From positions 5,488-20,734 of the forward strand of contig CAKKRO010000030.1 of assembly GCA_919902625.1 (NCBI GenBank): 15,247 nucleotides of DNA. The letters run 5' to 3'. A program made the position numbers and the translations under genes. Shown one piece after another: positions 1 through 8,082 of the stretch; within the stretch, counting starts at the first letter, position 1; the number at the start of each line of letters is the position of its first letter. The notes below the pieces were generated by a model. That model saw only the letters and a list, made by a program, of their open reading frames with translations. It was not told the origin of the DNA and ran no database searches. The DNA comes from Nitrosomonadaceae bacterium. Its GTDB lineage: Bacteria; Pseudomonadota; Gammaproteobacteria; Burkholderiales; Nitrosomonadaceae.

Positions 1-115
1 CAGATCCAATTTGACAGATACCTATCAATCCCGGTAACTGCCTGATCAGATCTGAAGTTGATACATATGTAGCAGTAGCGCTTAAACCCTATTATAAAAA
101 CCGATTTCTCTAAAT

Positions 116-1174
116 TTACTCCTTACCCTTACTGGTTAAAGATCCCAGAAATGCTTTGACATCGTTAACAAATCCAGGTCCAACCTCTCGGCCCAACTGA
201 TGTTCGGCCATTTCCTGAATCGCTTCATCCAGCGTTGCAACCGAACCGTCATGAAAATAAGGAGCTGTTTTGGTAATGTTTCTAAGGCTGGGCACCTTGA
301 ATACTTTCTTGTCAATTTCAAGCCCGGTTATTTCAAACCTCCCCATATCTTTCGTTTCATAGGGTTCAACAACACCCAGCTTTTTATATGAATTTCCACC
401 CAGCGCAACTCCGTTGTGACAAGTGGCGCATCCCATGTGGATGAATTTTTTCAGACCTCTTTTCTCGCTATCATTCAAAGCGCTCTCATCGCCATTCAGA
501 TAATCATCGAATCGGGAAGGGGTTAAAAGCGTACGTTCAAAAGCACCGATGGCCTTACCAATATTTTTATATTGAAATGGATCTTTCTCGCCCTTAAAAG
601 CTTCCGCAAACAGAGCTTTATATTCCTCTATTTTTTTCAATTTATTGACAACAGCAGCTTCATTCGGCATACCCATTTCAATGGGATTCAGAATGGGACC
701 CAGCGCTTGCTCTTCAACGTCTTTAGCACGTCCATCCCAGAATTGGGCGATATGCAGCGCCGCATTCATCGTCGTTGGGGAATTTCTGCCGCCGCGTTTG
801 CCTTCGTGGCCGGGTGATGTCGGTTGACTATCTACGCCGGAATTATCCAGTTGATGGCACGAGTTGCAGGAAATCGTATCATTGACTGAAAGCCGTGGAT
901 CCAGATAAAGCTTCTTGCCCAGCGCAATCAAGGCGGCATTCTTCTTCTCATCAATAATTGATGCGGGCAGGGGTTCAAAAAAATGTTTTAAGGTGGCTCT
1001 ATCCAGTTTGTGATGACCACTCCCATGCATCATTCCACCCATGCCGCCATGATGATCGCCCTCGTGCATACCCCCATGGTGATCACCCTTTTGTGTTTTG
1101 CCCTGATGATCAGGATCACTTTGAGCATAACTGTAAGAACTTAATATCAAGGCCAAAAATAAGAATACTTTCAT
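116..1174 (-). CDS. Di-haem cytochrome c peroxidase / MauG-family protein with His/Met-rich N-terminus
   Basis: An exported c-type cytochrome of the bacterial di-haem peroxidase/MauG family, acting in the periplasm; peroxide reduction is the family's usual role. Two haem-binding CxxCH motifs are visible, SCNSCH (Cys103, Cys106, His107) and GCATCH (Cys249, Cys252, His253), plus the family's C-terminal block FKVPSLRNI...APYFHDGS (about 292-311). Residues 1-17 form a signal peptide (MKVFLFLALILSSYSYA). Between it and the first haem, residues 31-55 are almost entirely His, Gly, Met and Asp, which is not part of the usual fold. I start at the ATG at 1174 because a GGAGG lies just upstream and the signal peptide begins there; the open frame runs 30 codons further but would bury that peptide. 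The mature protein is about 335 residues, normal for the family. It is divergent from smbP. Physiological substrate is not determinable. Confidence 0.9.
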   Translation of the reverse strand: MKVFLFLALILSSYSYAQSDPDHQGKTQKGDHHGGMHEGDHHGGMGGMMHGSGHHKLDRATLKHFFEPLPASIIDEKKNAALIALGKKLYLDPRLSVNDTISCNSCHQLDNSGVDSQPTSPGHEGKRGGRNSPTTMNAALHIAQFWDGRAKDVEEQALGPILNPIEMGMPNEAAVVNKLKKIEEYKALFAEAFKGEKDPFQYKNIGKAIGAFERTLLTPSRFDDYLNGDESALNDSEKRGLKKFIHMGCATCHNGVALGGNSYKKLGVVEPYETKDMGRFEITGLEIDKKVFKVPSLRNITKTAPYFHDGSVATLDEAIQEMAEHQLGREVGPGFVNDVKAFLGSLTSKGKE

Positions 1175-1536
1175 ATAACCTCCAAAATTTAACATTAACA
1201 CTCCCATCAATTTACTGATATAAGCAAAATGCTTCTTTCTGGAAATAGTTAAAGAGAGAAACATTCTTTAATCCCTTCACATTAATTCCAGAACTGCGGC
1301 TGACTGATTTATTGTATACCTAACCTGCACTTCTTACCTATGAGACGATCAGTCGTGTTGTTTGTAACCTTACTTAGACTTCCTATTACTCTGTTCCAGA
1401 ATCTGTGGTAATGTAAATTGTGTGCTAACCAGTTTGGAAGAAGTATCAGCTCGGTTAAGCCTTTCTTCAAAGTTATGGTTGGCAACATTTTCCAAGAATA
1501 TTTATACCATTGTAATAACAAAAAGGAGTAAATATC
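1175..1536. promoter_or_regulatory. Divergent intergenic region between the di-haem peroxidase gene and smbP
   Basis: This 362-bp stretch holds no convincing gene and must carry the promoters of both divergent neighbours. For smbP a weak sigma70-like pair is visible: TTGGCA at 1479-1484 and TATACC at 1503-1508, 18 bp apart and about 28 bp before the start codon. The leftward gene has a strong GGAGG just before its ATG. A short dyad, ACGA-TCAG-TCGT at 1345-1356, is too small to be called an operator by itself. The peroxidase reading frame stays open for 30 codons into this region (to 1264), but these codons look like chance. Confidence 0.4.
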
Positions 1537-1881
1537 ATGAAAGCGATTTCAAACATCATTGCAACGGGGTTATTAGCATTTTTCATAAGTGCCCAAACTT
1601 GGGCATCTGATGCCGGACATACATCGGAAGCAATGGAGCATGCAGGAAAGGCTCATGCACACGGAGAAATGGGCCATGCCAAGGATGCGCTTCAGCATGC
1701 GAAAGACAGCTTGACACATGCTAAAGCAGCAAGAGATGATCATGCCGCGGCTCACAAGCACATGGATGAAGCTATCAAACACCTGGAAGAAGCCATCAAG
1801 CATGCTGATATGGGTCATGCAGATGAATCCGCCAAACATTCCGAAAAAGCCATGAAACATATGCGCCAATCGGGTCATTAA
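1537..1881 (+). CDS. smbP: Small periplasmic metal-binding protein SmbP
   Basis: A 114-residue His-rich protein matching SmbP of Nitrosomonas europaea, a four-helix periplasmic protein that binds several divalent metal ions including copper and is thought to act in metal storage or scavenging. The sequence shows a signal peptide ending TWA-SDAGH (about residues 1-24). The mature chain is about 90 residues made of degenerate heptads with His or Ala-His at regular spacing, such as EAMEHAGKAHAHGEMGHAKD and HMDEAIKHLEEAIKHADMGH. There are no cysteines. AAAAGGAG lies 8-15 bases before the ATG and fixes the start. It stands alone rightward, divergent from a haem peroxidase that also has a metal-ligand-rich segment, and is followed by a probable terminator. 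Identification is confident from length, composition and repeat pattern; the bound metal in vivo is not shown by sequence. Confidence 0.93.
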   Translation: MKAISNIIATGLLAFFISAQTWASDAGHTSEAMEHAGKAHAHGEMGHAKDALQHAKDSLTHAKAARDDHAAAHKHMDEAIKHLEEAIKHADMGHADESAKHSEKAMKHMRQSGH

Positions 1882-1894
1882 ATCCCTGCAAATA

Positions 1895-1915
1895 CCCTCG
1901 GCCTTGTGCCGGGGG
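1895..1915 (+). terminator. Probable terminator hairpin after smbP
   Basis: CCCTCGGC (1895-1902) pairs with GCCGGGGG (1908-1915) through eight base pairs, one of them T-G, around a 5-base loop CTTGT. It begins 14 bp after the smbP stop codon. The run that follows is only moderately T-rich, so it may be a weak intrinsic terminator or an RNA-stabilising 3' hairpin. Confidence 0.55.
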
Positions 1916-2038
1916 GTTAAGTTACTGAGTTTCCTTTCTTTTTAGAATCGTTTATTCCCAATCAGGATCACGGTTATTTTCAGATACCGGAAAAAGAAAA
2001 TTTCATGCTTTCCATCAACAAATAGACTCGTTTAACTT

Positions 2039-2764
2039 ATGCATCTCTCCATCATCATCCCCGCCTTTAACGAAGAGCGCCTGATCACGTATTGCCTGGA
2101 TTCCATTTCCGAATCACTGGCCGCCAATCAAAAATCCGGCTTTACTTCCGAAGTCATCGTTGTTGACAACAACTCCACCGACAAAACCGCCGAACTGGCC
2201 GCACAAGCCGGCGCAAAAGTGGTGTTCGAACCAATTAACCAGATAGGCCGCGCACGCAATGCCGGTGCGGCGGCTGCCACAGGTGAGTGGCTGCTGTTTG
2301 TGGATGCGGATAGTTTGCTGAATCCCGGCATGGCCGCCGATATTTTACAAATGATTGAAACAGGCAAATATGTGGGTTGCGGCAGCGTCATGCACATGCC
2401 CAACTGCCCCTGGTGGGGCACAGCCATTCTGCAATTCTGGTCAGTCATTTCGGTTACATTTAGCTGGGCATCGGGAGCACTGGTTGTGTGCCGTGCAGAT
2501 GCATTTCGTGAAGTGGGCGGATTCAATCAGGATCTGTTTGCAGCGGATGAAATTGATTTAAGCCGCTTGCTAAAGAAATGGGGGCGCAAACATGGCCTGA
2601 AATTCACCATTCTGACCCGGCACCCGCTGGAAACCTCAGCCCGCAAGTTACAACTGTATACCGGCTGGGAAATTGCCGGTCAGTTACTCAGCGTGATCCT
2701 CAGTCCACGCCGCACTTTGCAGAACAAGAAAAAACTCCCGGTCTGGTACGATGGGCGACGCTAG
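2039..2764 (+). CDS. Family 2 glycosyltransferase
   Basis: A 241-residue GT-A fold glycosyltransferase that would move a sugar from a nucleotide-sugar donor at the cytoplasmic face of the membrane. The N-terminus has the typical LSIIIPAFNEE start. The nucleotide-binding aspartate is in VVDNNSTD (about 41-48), the metal-binding DxD motif is FVDADS (88-92), and a candidate catalytic acidic pair is ADEID (169-173). The C-terminal part, about residues 205-225, is moderately hydrophobic, suggesting membrane association. No clear ribosome binding site precedes the ATG at 2039, but the frame shows no better start. The antiporter gene begins 29 bp after the stop, so the two are probably cotranscribed, although no functional link is obvious. 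The acceptor cannot be predicted; short GT2 proteins of this kind occur in cell-envelope polysaccharide synthesis. Confidence 0.85.
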   Translation: MHLSIIIPAFNEERLITYCLDSISESLAANQKSGFTSEVIVVDNNSTDKTAELAAQAGAKVVFEPINQIGRARNAGAAAATGEWLLFVDADSLLNPGMAADILQMIETGKYVGCGSVMHMPNCPWWGTAILQFWSVISVTFSWASGALVVCRADAFREVGGFNQDLFAADEIDLSRLLKKWGRKHGLKFTILTRHPLETSARKLQLYTGWEIAGQLLSVILSPRRTLQNKKKLPVWYDGRR

Positions 2765-2793
2765 CTAATGCAGCAACTAATCGTTCGGATTTA

Positions 2794-3813
2794 ATGCCGG
2801 CCAGCACCCTGCTGATTTGGTTTGAATTTGCCATTTGTGCTGTATTGATCGGCTTGGCAGGCACCAAGCTGTGTCGCTATGCCGATGTTATCGCGGACAA
2901 GACCGGTTTGTCCGGTAGTTGGGTTGGCCTTATTCTGCTGGCCACGGTGACTTCATTGCCTGAGTTGGTTACGGGTGTCAGTGCAATCACATTGGCCAAT
3001 GTACCCAATATTGCGGTGGGTAGCTTGCTGGGCAGTTGCGTATTCAACCTGGCTATTCTGGTCGTCCTCGATTACCTGGTGCGCGGTGAATCTTTGTACC
3101 GCCGTGCCAGCCCAAGCCATATTCTGTCCGCAGGATTTGGCGTGATACTGATCGGGTTTGTAGGGTTGAATGTACTGCTGGTCGGCAAAACCACTTTTAA
3201 CGTTATTCACATGGGTATCTATACGCCCGCCATCGCATTGTTCTACATGGTTGCCATGCGGGCACTCTACATCCATGAACGCGCACAGGTAAAAGAATTC
3301 GTTGAACAAGTCGCGGATCGCTATCCCGATATAACTCTGCACCAGGCTTACTTGCGTTATGCGCTATCTGCCATGGTTGTGATCACGGCCGGGATATATT
3401 TACCGTTTGCGGGCACACAACTGGCTGAAGTGATGGGCTGGCACAATACCTTTGTAGGCACGCTATTCATTGCCGGGGTCACCTCGCTCCCTGAACTCGC
3501 TGTCAGCATTGCTGCATTTCGCATGGGTGCACTGGATATGGCCATTGCCAATCTGTTAGGCAGCAATCTGTTCAATATTTTTATCCTGGCATTGGAAGAT
3601 ATCATTTTCCTAACCGGCCCATTATTGACACATACTTCACCATTACATGCCTTTTCCGCCATGTCGGCGGTGATCATGAGCGGTATCGTCATCGTTGGCC
3701 TGGTTTATCGCCCCAGTACCCGTTTATTCATCAGTATCGGCTGGATTAGCCTGAGCCTGTTCACACTCTATCTGCTCAATACTTATGTGTTTTATCTGCA
3801 TGGGGGCGAGTAG
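2794..3813 (+). CDS. Sodium/calcium exchanger family (CaCA) membrane protein
   Basis: A 339-residue integral membrane antiporter of the calcium/cation exchanger superfamily, expected to export Ca2+ or a similar cation in exchange for Na+ or H+. The two inverted alpha-repeats are plain: TVTSLPELVTG (51-61) followed by GSLLGSCVFN (76-85), and GVTSLPELAVS (228-238) followed by LLGSNLFNIF (254-263). The acidic residues Glu57 and Glu234 in the two repeats are the expected ion ligands. About ten hydrophobic segments are visible, with a soluble loop near 160-188. The frame is open further upstream inside the glycosyltransferase gene, but the ATG at 2794 gives the normal family start just before the first helix; the ribosome binding site there is weak. 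It converges on a cation ATPase whose stop lies 11 bp away. Confidence 0.87.
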   Translation: MPASTLLIWFEFAICAVLIGLAGTKLCRYADVIADKTGLSGSWVGLILLATVTSLPELVTGVSAITLANVPNIAVGSLLGSCVFNLAILVVLDYLVRGESLYRRASPSHILSAGFGVILIGFVGLNVLLVGKTTFNVIHMGIYTPAIALFYMVAMRALYIHERAQVKEFVEQVADRYPDITLHQAYLRYALSAMVVITAGIYLPFAGTQLAEVMGWHNTFVGTLFIAGVTSLPELAVSIAAFRMGALDMAIANLLGSNLFNIFILALEDIIFLTGPLLTHTSPLHAFSAMSAVIMSGIVIVGLVYRPSTRLFISIGWISLSLFTLYLLNTYVFYLHGGE

Positions 3814-3824
3814 CGCTTTCAACA

Positions 3825-6542
3825 TTACAGTTCCTTGACACCTCTGCGCCTTAGCCAGTATTTCTCACATTCAATCGCGAAAAATAGAAACAAGCTGAAT
3901 GCAACAATGCGTCCCCAGGCTGCTGCATCCAGGGCTGTCGTGCCGAATAGCTGCTGCATGACAGGCGAATAGGTGAATAGTAGCTGCAATATCAACAACA
4001 GGCCGACAGCCAGTAAAACATAACGGTTACCCAGCAAACCTTGGCGCGAACATGCGGAAGCAATTAAATAACGGCAATTAAACAAATAGACGATCTCACA
4101 CATCACCAGCACATTCACGACCACTGTCCGGCTCAGTTCAACACTGGAACCCTGCAGGGTTTCCCAGAAATATAACGCGAAACCGCCACTAATCATCAAT
4201 AAAGAAACAAAAACAATACGCCACACCAGAAAACCGGACAAAATCGATGCATTGGGATCATGCGGCGGGCGTGACATGACACCGCTCTCCGGCCGCTCGA
4301 ATGAAAGTGAAATCGCCAGCGTCACCGTCGTCACCATATTGATCCATAAAATCTGCACCGGCGTGATGGGCAAGGCCATACCCAGAATGATGGCGAGCAT
4401 CAGGATACCCGCTTCGCCGCCGCTGGTTGGAATGATATAAACAACCGTTTTGCGGATATTGTCGTAAACCGTGCGGCCTTCTTCCACAGCGTGCATAATC
4501 GAAGCAAAATTATCGTCGGTCAACACCATTTCAGCCGCTTCCTTCGCCACCTCGGTGCCCTTCTGCCCCATCGCGACTCCGATATCGGCACGCTTTAGAG
4601 CCGGTGCATCATTCACGCCGTCACCCGTCATCGCAACAACTTCGCCGTTATCCTGTAACGCCGTCACCAAACGGAGTTTATGCTCAGGGTTGGCGCGCGC
4701 AAAAATATCGACTTCCGCCACCACTTGACGCAGTTGTGCGTCATCCAGGCCATCCAGCTCAACACCGGTGACAGCACGCCGGCCATCCCCGATACCTAAT
4801 TTTGCACCAATGGCGCAGGCAGTAATCCGATGATCCCCGGTAATCATTTTGACGCGAATGCCTGCTGTATGGCATTGATCTACGGCAACAATGGCTTCCT
4901 CACGCGGCGGATCAATAATGCCAACCAGTCCGAGCAAGGTAAACCCCGATTTAATATCAGGAAAAGCCAATATCTGCTGTTCTGCCTGCGCCACACGGCT
5001 AGCCATGGCGAGGATGCGCTGCCCCTTTGCGCTGGCTTCCTGTATTCTGGCATGCCAGAAATCCGGTTGAATCGAACAATCCTCCCCCAGACTGCGTTGA
5101 TGACTGCACATGGCCAGCACTTCTTCCGGGGCACCTTTCACATAAATCAGGCTATGTCCGGCGTGATCATGATGCAGCGTCGCCATAAAACGGTGTTCCG
5201 ATTCAAAAGGAATCACATCCGTGCGCGGGTGTGCTTCCTGTTCAAAAACAGGATCCAATGATGCCTTTATGGCCAGGGTAATCAATGCGCCTTCAGTTGG
5301 ATCGCCATGAATGACCCACGCACCGTCACGCTGATGCAACGATGCATCATTACATAACAATCCTGCCCGAAACAACTCCAGCATATCCGTGTAACCGCCA
5401 ATCAGAATTTCCTCTCCATCCCGGCTAAATCCCCCGGTTGGCGCATAACCCGCGCCACTGACTTGTAACTGATCATGCGCGGTCATGACACTTTGCACCG
5501 TCATTTCATTACGCGTCAGCGTGCCGGTCTTATCGGTACAAATAACCGTCACAGCCCCCAGTGTTTCCACTGCCGGCAGTCTGCGGATTATCGCATTGCG
5601 TCGCGCCATATTCTGCACGCCAAGCGCCAGCGTAATCGTCATGATGGCAGGCAACCCCTCTGGAATCGCTGCAATAGCCATGCTGATTGCCGCCATAAAG
5701 ATCTCACTGGCGGGGTAGTCATGCAGTAACAACCCATAAACAAAAATACCGGCTGCCAGCAATAAAATCAGCATTGTCAGCCAGCGCCCAAAGATCGCCA
5801 TTTGCCGGAACAAAGGTGAAACAAGCTGTTCGACTTGCTCTAACATCTGGCTGATGCGCCCGATCTCGGTATGATGACTGGTGGCAACCACGACACCCAA
5901 TCCCTGACCATAAACTACCAGCGTGCCCGAGTAGGCCATACAGAAACGATCCCCGATGGCCGTCACTGCATCGACGGGTTGAATTGATTTTTCGACGGCT
6001 TCAGATTCTCCGGTTAACGCCGCTTCTTCAATACGCAGGTTTTTGCAACTGAGCAACCGTAAGTCGGCGGGCACCTTATCGCCGGATTGCAGCAACACAA
6101 TGTCACCGGGTACCAGCGCTTCAGCAGGAATTTGCATCCGTTGTCCATCACGCAGAACCATTGCGTTGAATGACAGCATGCGCCGGATAGCATTCAGCGC
6201 TTTTTCCGCTTTGCCTTCCTGAATAAAGCCAATGATGGCGTTGATCACGACAACGCCGAGAATAACGCCGCTATCCACCCAGTGCCCCAGAACAGCGGTC
6301 AGTACGGATGCAGCCAATAAAATATAAATCAGCACATTATGAAATTGCAGCAAAAAACGGATGATGGGGCTTTCCGGCTTGGGCGGTTTTAAGCGATTCG
6401 CGCCATATTGCTCAAGACGCAACTTCGCTTCAGTTTGCGACAACCCGGCATGCCCGGTTCTAAGCACTTCCAGCACCTTCTGAGGCGAATAACCATGCCA
6501 TGCGGGTATTTGATCGGGTATCGAGGCTTGTTCATGATGCAT
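3825..6542 (-). CDS. P2-type cation-transporting ATPase
   Basis: A 905-residue P-type ATPase that couples ATP hydrolysis to cation transport across the inner membrane. The sequence has an N-terminal cation ATPase domain, TGES of the actuator domain (177-180), IPEGLP in helix M4 (293-298), the phosphorylation motif DKTGT (Asp337), KGAPE of the nucleotide domain (469-473), MITGD (566-570) and TGDGVND (639-645). Length and motif order fit the SERCA/PMR1-like P2 group. Compared by eye with SERCA, the M4 glutamate (Glu295) and M5 glutamate (Glu710) are kept. In M6, SERCA's NLVTD reads NMVTT (735-739), so the shared site I/II aspartate is replaced by Thr. The ion is therefore uncertain; a plain Ca2+ pump should not be assumed. 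AAGGTGA lies seven bases before the ATG and supports the start. It is divergent from the gene at 6691. Confidence 0.92.
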   Translation of the reverse strand: MHHEQASIPDQIPAWHGYSPQKVLEVLRTGHAGLSQTEAKLRLEQYGANRLKPPKPESPIIRFLLQFHNVLIYILLAASVLTAVLGHWVDSGVILGVVVINAIIGFIQEGKAEKALNAIRRMLSFNAMVLRDGQRMQIPAEALVPGDIVLLQSGDKVPADLRLLSCKNLRIEEAALTGESEAVEKSIQPVDAVTAIGDRFCMAYSGTLVVYGQGLGVVVATSHHTEIGRISQMLEQVEQLVSPLFRQMAIFGRWLTMLILLLAAGIFVYGLLLHDYPASEIFMAAISMAIAAIPEGLPAIMTITLALGVQNMARRNAIIRRLPAVETLGAVTVICTDKTGTLTRNEMTVQSVMTAHDQLQVSGAGYAPTGGFSRDGEEILIGGYTDMLELFRAGLLCNDASLHQRDGAWVIHGDPTEGALITLAIKASLDPVFEQEAHPRTDVIPFESEHRFMATLHHDHAGHSLIYVKGAPEEVLAMCSHQRSLGEDCSIQPDFWHARIQEASAKGQRILAMASRVAQAEQQILAFPDIKSGFTLLGLVGIIDPPREEAIVAVDQCHTAGIRVKMITGDHRITACAIGAKLGIGDGRRAVTGVELDGLDDAQLRQVVAEVDIFARANPEHKLRLVTALQDNGEVVAMTGDGVNDAPALKRADIGVAMGQKGTEVAKEAAEMVLTDDNFASIMHAVEEGRTVYDNIRKTVVYIIPTSGGEAGILMLAIILGMALPITPVQILWINMVTTVTLAISLSFERPESGVMSRPPHDPNASILSGFLVWRIVFVSLLMISGGFALYFWETLQGSSVELSRTVVVNVLVMCEIVYLFNCRYLIASACSRQGLLGNRYVLLAVGLLLILQLLFTYSPVMQQLFGTTALDAAAWGRIVAFSLFLFFAIECEKYWLRRRGVKEL

Positions 6543-6690
6543 AAAAAATCACCTTCAATTGGGTCCGGGAGCCTGCGCTTCCGGTTAGAGCTGGTATGAA
6601 TAGTTTGTATATAATTAAGCAGTGAAGCTACAATGGGTACTATCAATTCTTTACTTCAATTAACATTCAACACTGCAGACGAGGCCTCCT

Positions 6691-7203
6691 ATGAAATACT
6701 TTACCATCATCATGACATTAGTGGCGATCTTGCTGGCGAGCACAGTACAAGCCGCCAACCGGACCCCATTCGGACATCAGGTCAGCACGGTCCACAATTA
6801 CTATCGAATCTCAACACAAGTTGCAACATCCGGCCTCATTGGAGATGGGGGCGCACAATTATTGGCGGCACATAACTTTAAAACGATTATTGATTTGCGT
6901 ACTGCCAATGAAGGAACGGACGAGGAAAAAGCATTGGTCGATGCAGCGGGCATGACCTATATCAACATACCCATGACAGTGGCGGGCATCAGTGCCGAGC
7001 AATTGGCCAGATTTACGAAAGCAATCGAAACAGCGCAGATGCCCGTACTCATTCATTGCGGATCAGGCAATCGGGCCGGTGCCATGTGGGCCAGCTATCA
7101 AATCAGCAAAGGCGTTGATCCGGAAGCAGCGCTTGAGGAGGGCCGCAAAATAGGCATGCGCCCGCCGATGGAAGAAAAAGTCCGGGCTTCCCTGTTAAAT
7201 TAA
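6691..7203 (+). CDS. Exported TIGR01244-type (DUF442) sulfurtransferase/phosphatase-like protein
   Basis: A 170-residue protein with a signal peptide (about 1-21, ending TVQA-AN) and a tyrosine-phosphatase-like fold domain of the TIGR01244/DUF442 group, which also forms the N-terminal half of Blh proteins. The active-site loop is IHCGSGNRAG, with Cys123 as the likely nucleophile and Arg128. This short loop (Cys, four residues, Arg) resembles rhodanese-type loops more than the longer loop of classical tyrosine phosphatases, so sulfane sulfur transfer is at least as likely as phosphatase activity. KTIIDLR (64-70) is the preceding conserved strand. The related CGSGRR domain in the neighbouring SQR gene is cytoplasmic, so this one would act on the periplasmic side. 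A GAGG precedes the ATG at a fair distance. Its stop lies 37 bp from the convergent TauE/SafE gene. Confidence 0.82.
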   Translation: MKYFTIIMTLVAILLASTVQAANRTPFGHQVSTVHNYYRISTQVATSGLIGDGGAQLLAAHNFKTIIDLRTANEGTDEEKALVDAAGMTYINIPMTVAGISAEQLARFTKAIETAQMPVLIHCGSGNRAGAMWASYQISKGVDPEAALEEGRKIGMRPPMEEKVRASLLN

Positions 7204-7240
7204 GCTCTTGACATAACCCCTGACTTTCTTCCGCATAAAA

Positions 7241-8074
7241 TCAGGTTATCCAGAATAATCGAATAATCATCCCTACTGACACACCCATCGCAACTACAGC
7301 AAAACCTTGCTGTAGTTTTGGGCCAGCAAGACGGGCGGCAAAGATGCGTCCGATCAACATACCGGTCAGTGCACCGGCAGAGAAAGGCAAGGCGATAGCC
7401 CAGTTCATTCCACCCAAAATAGCCGCAAATGTAACGCCTATTAAAGAAATGAGCGCAATGACTGCCAATGATGTTGCAAGAATGGATTGCATTGGAAGAT
7501 TGGTCGCTTTTTTCAACGCCGGCACAATGGCAAAACCTCCTCCCACACCTAGCAAACCGGACAGAAATCCGGCTATGGCCCCCGAAAACGCTAACGCACG
7601 GGCACATGGCCAAGTCCATATTAAACGTCCCCCGGCATACTCGAGCTGACAAGGGATTGAAGAAGTCCGGGGGCGGCAATCCGGGACTTCTGCTATTGCC
7701 TGATCATTCTGCCGTTTACTCTGACGCAACATGTCAACTGCAACATAAAGTAAAACCAGTGCAAACAGGATAGTCAAAGGCACATTCGGCAGTTTCTGCG
7801 CCAGCCATATGCCGGCAGGCGCGGTCATTACACCGGTAATGGCAATAAACCCCGCAGCCCGATAACGCACTTTCCCCTGTCTATGTGCAAATAGCGCGCC
7901 CGCAGCCGACGACAAACATACGGCCAGCAAAGCGATGGGAGCGGCCTCGGCAATAACCAGATGCAATCCAAATATCAGCAAAGGCACTGCGATAATAGTG
8001 CCGCCGGCACCCGTCAGTGCCAGCACCACACCTGTACAGGCGCCCAGCAGAATACTGGTTAACAGAATTTCCAC
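7241..8074 (-). CDS. TauE/SafE-family anion exporter
   Basis: A 277-residue inner-membrane protein of the TauE/SafE family, whose members are thought to export sulfite or organosulfur anions. The duplicated family signature is visible: GACTGVVLALTGAGGT (11-26) and GFLSGLLGVGGGF (169-181), each opening one half of about four helices. The halves are separated by a hydrophilic linker of about 35 residues (118-152). The start is a GTG at 8072-8074, only 8 bp past the SQR stop codon, with no strong ribosome binding site, so translational coupling to SQR is likely. Its position at the end of the sulfide-oxidation operon suggests removal of sulfite made by the persulfide dioxygenase; the substrate itself is inferred from context. 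Confidence 0.85.
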   Translation of the reverse strand: MEILLTSILLGACTGVVLALTGAGGTIIAVPLLIFGLHLVIAEAAPIALLAVCLSSAAGALFAHRQGKVRYRAAGFIAITGVMTAPAGIWLAQKLPNVPLTILFALVLLYVAVDMLRQSKRQNDQAIAEVPDCRPRTSSIPCQLEYAGGRLIWTWPCARALAFSGAIAGFLSGLLGVGGGFAIVPALKKATNLPMQSILATSLAVIALISLIGVTFAAILGGMNWAIALPFSAGALTGMLIGRIFAARLAGPKLQQGFAVVAMGVSVGMIIRLFWIT

Positions 8075-8082
8075 CGGTATAA

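Noticed and set aside
46..55. TCAGATCTGA palindrome in the left end region
   Set aside because: A lone 10-bp palindrome in 115 bp of otherwise featureless sequence downstream of the peroxidase gene; chance is the simplest explanation.
1175..1264. Thirty-codon upstream extension of the peroxidase frame
   Set aside because: It would place the signal peptide inside the chain, and a strong GGAGG precedes the internal ATG at 1174.
1573..1878. 101-codon open frame antisense to smbP
   Set aside because: It is a mirror of the repetitive smbP coding sequence, rich in Met, Phe and Cys without any family features.
2578..2793. Upstream extension of the antiporter frame to an ATG at 2578
   Set aside because: It lies wholly inside or just past the glycosyltransferase gene, adds a hydrophilic non-family leader of 72 residues, and the ATG at 2794 fits the first membrane helix.
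6633..6875. 80-codon rightward frame overlapping the start of the exported sulfurtransferase-like gene
   Set aside because: The overlapping frame at 6691 has a signal peptide and a recognisable domain; this one has neither.
7213..7249. Hairpin between the convergent genes at 7203 and 7241 (ATAACC...TGA with TCAGGTTAT)
   Set aside because: The stem has a 2-base bulge and a 17-base loop and no T-run, so I do not call it a terminator.
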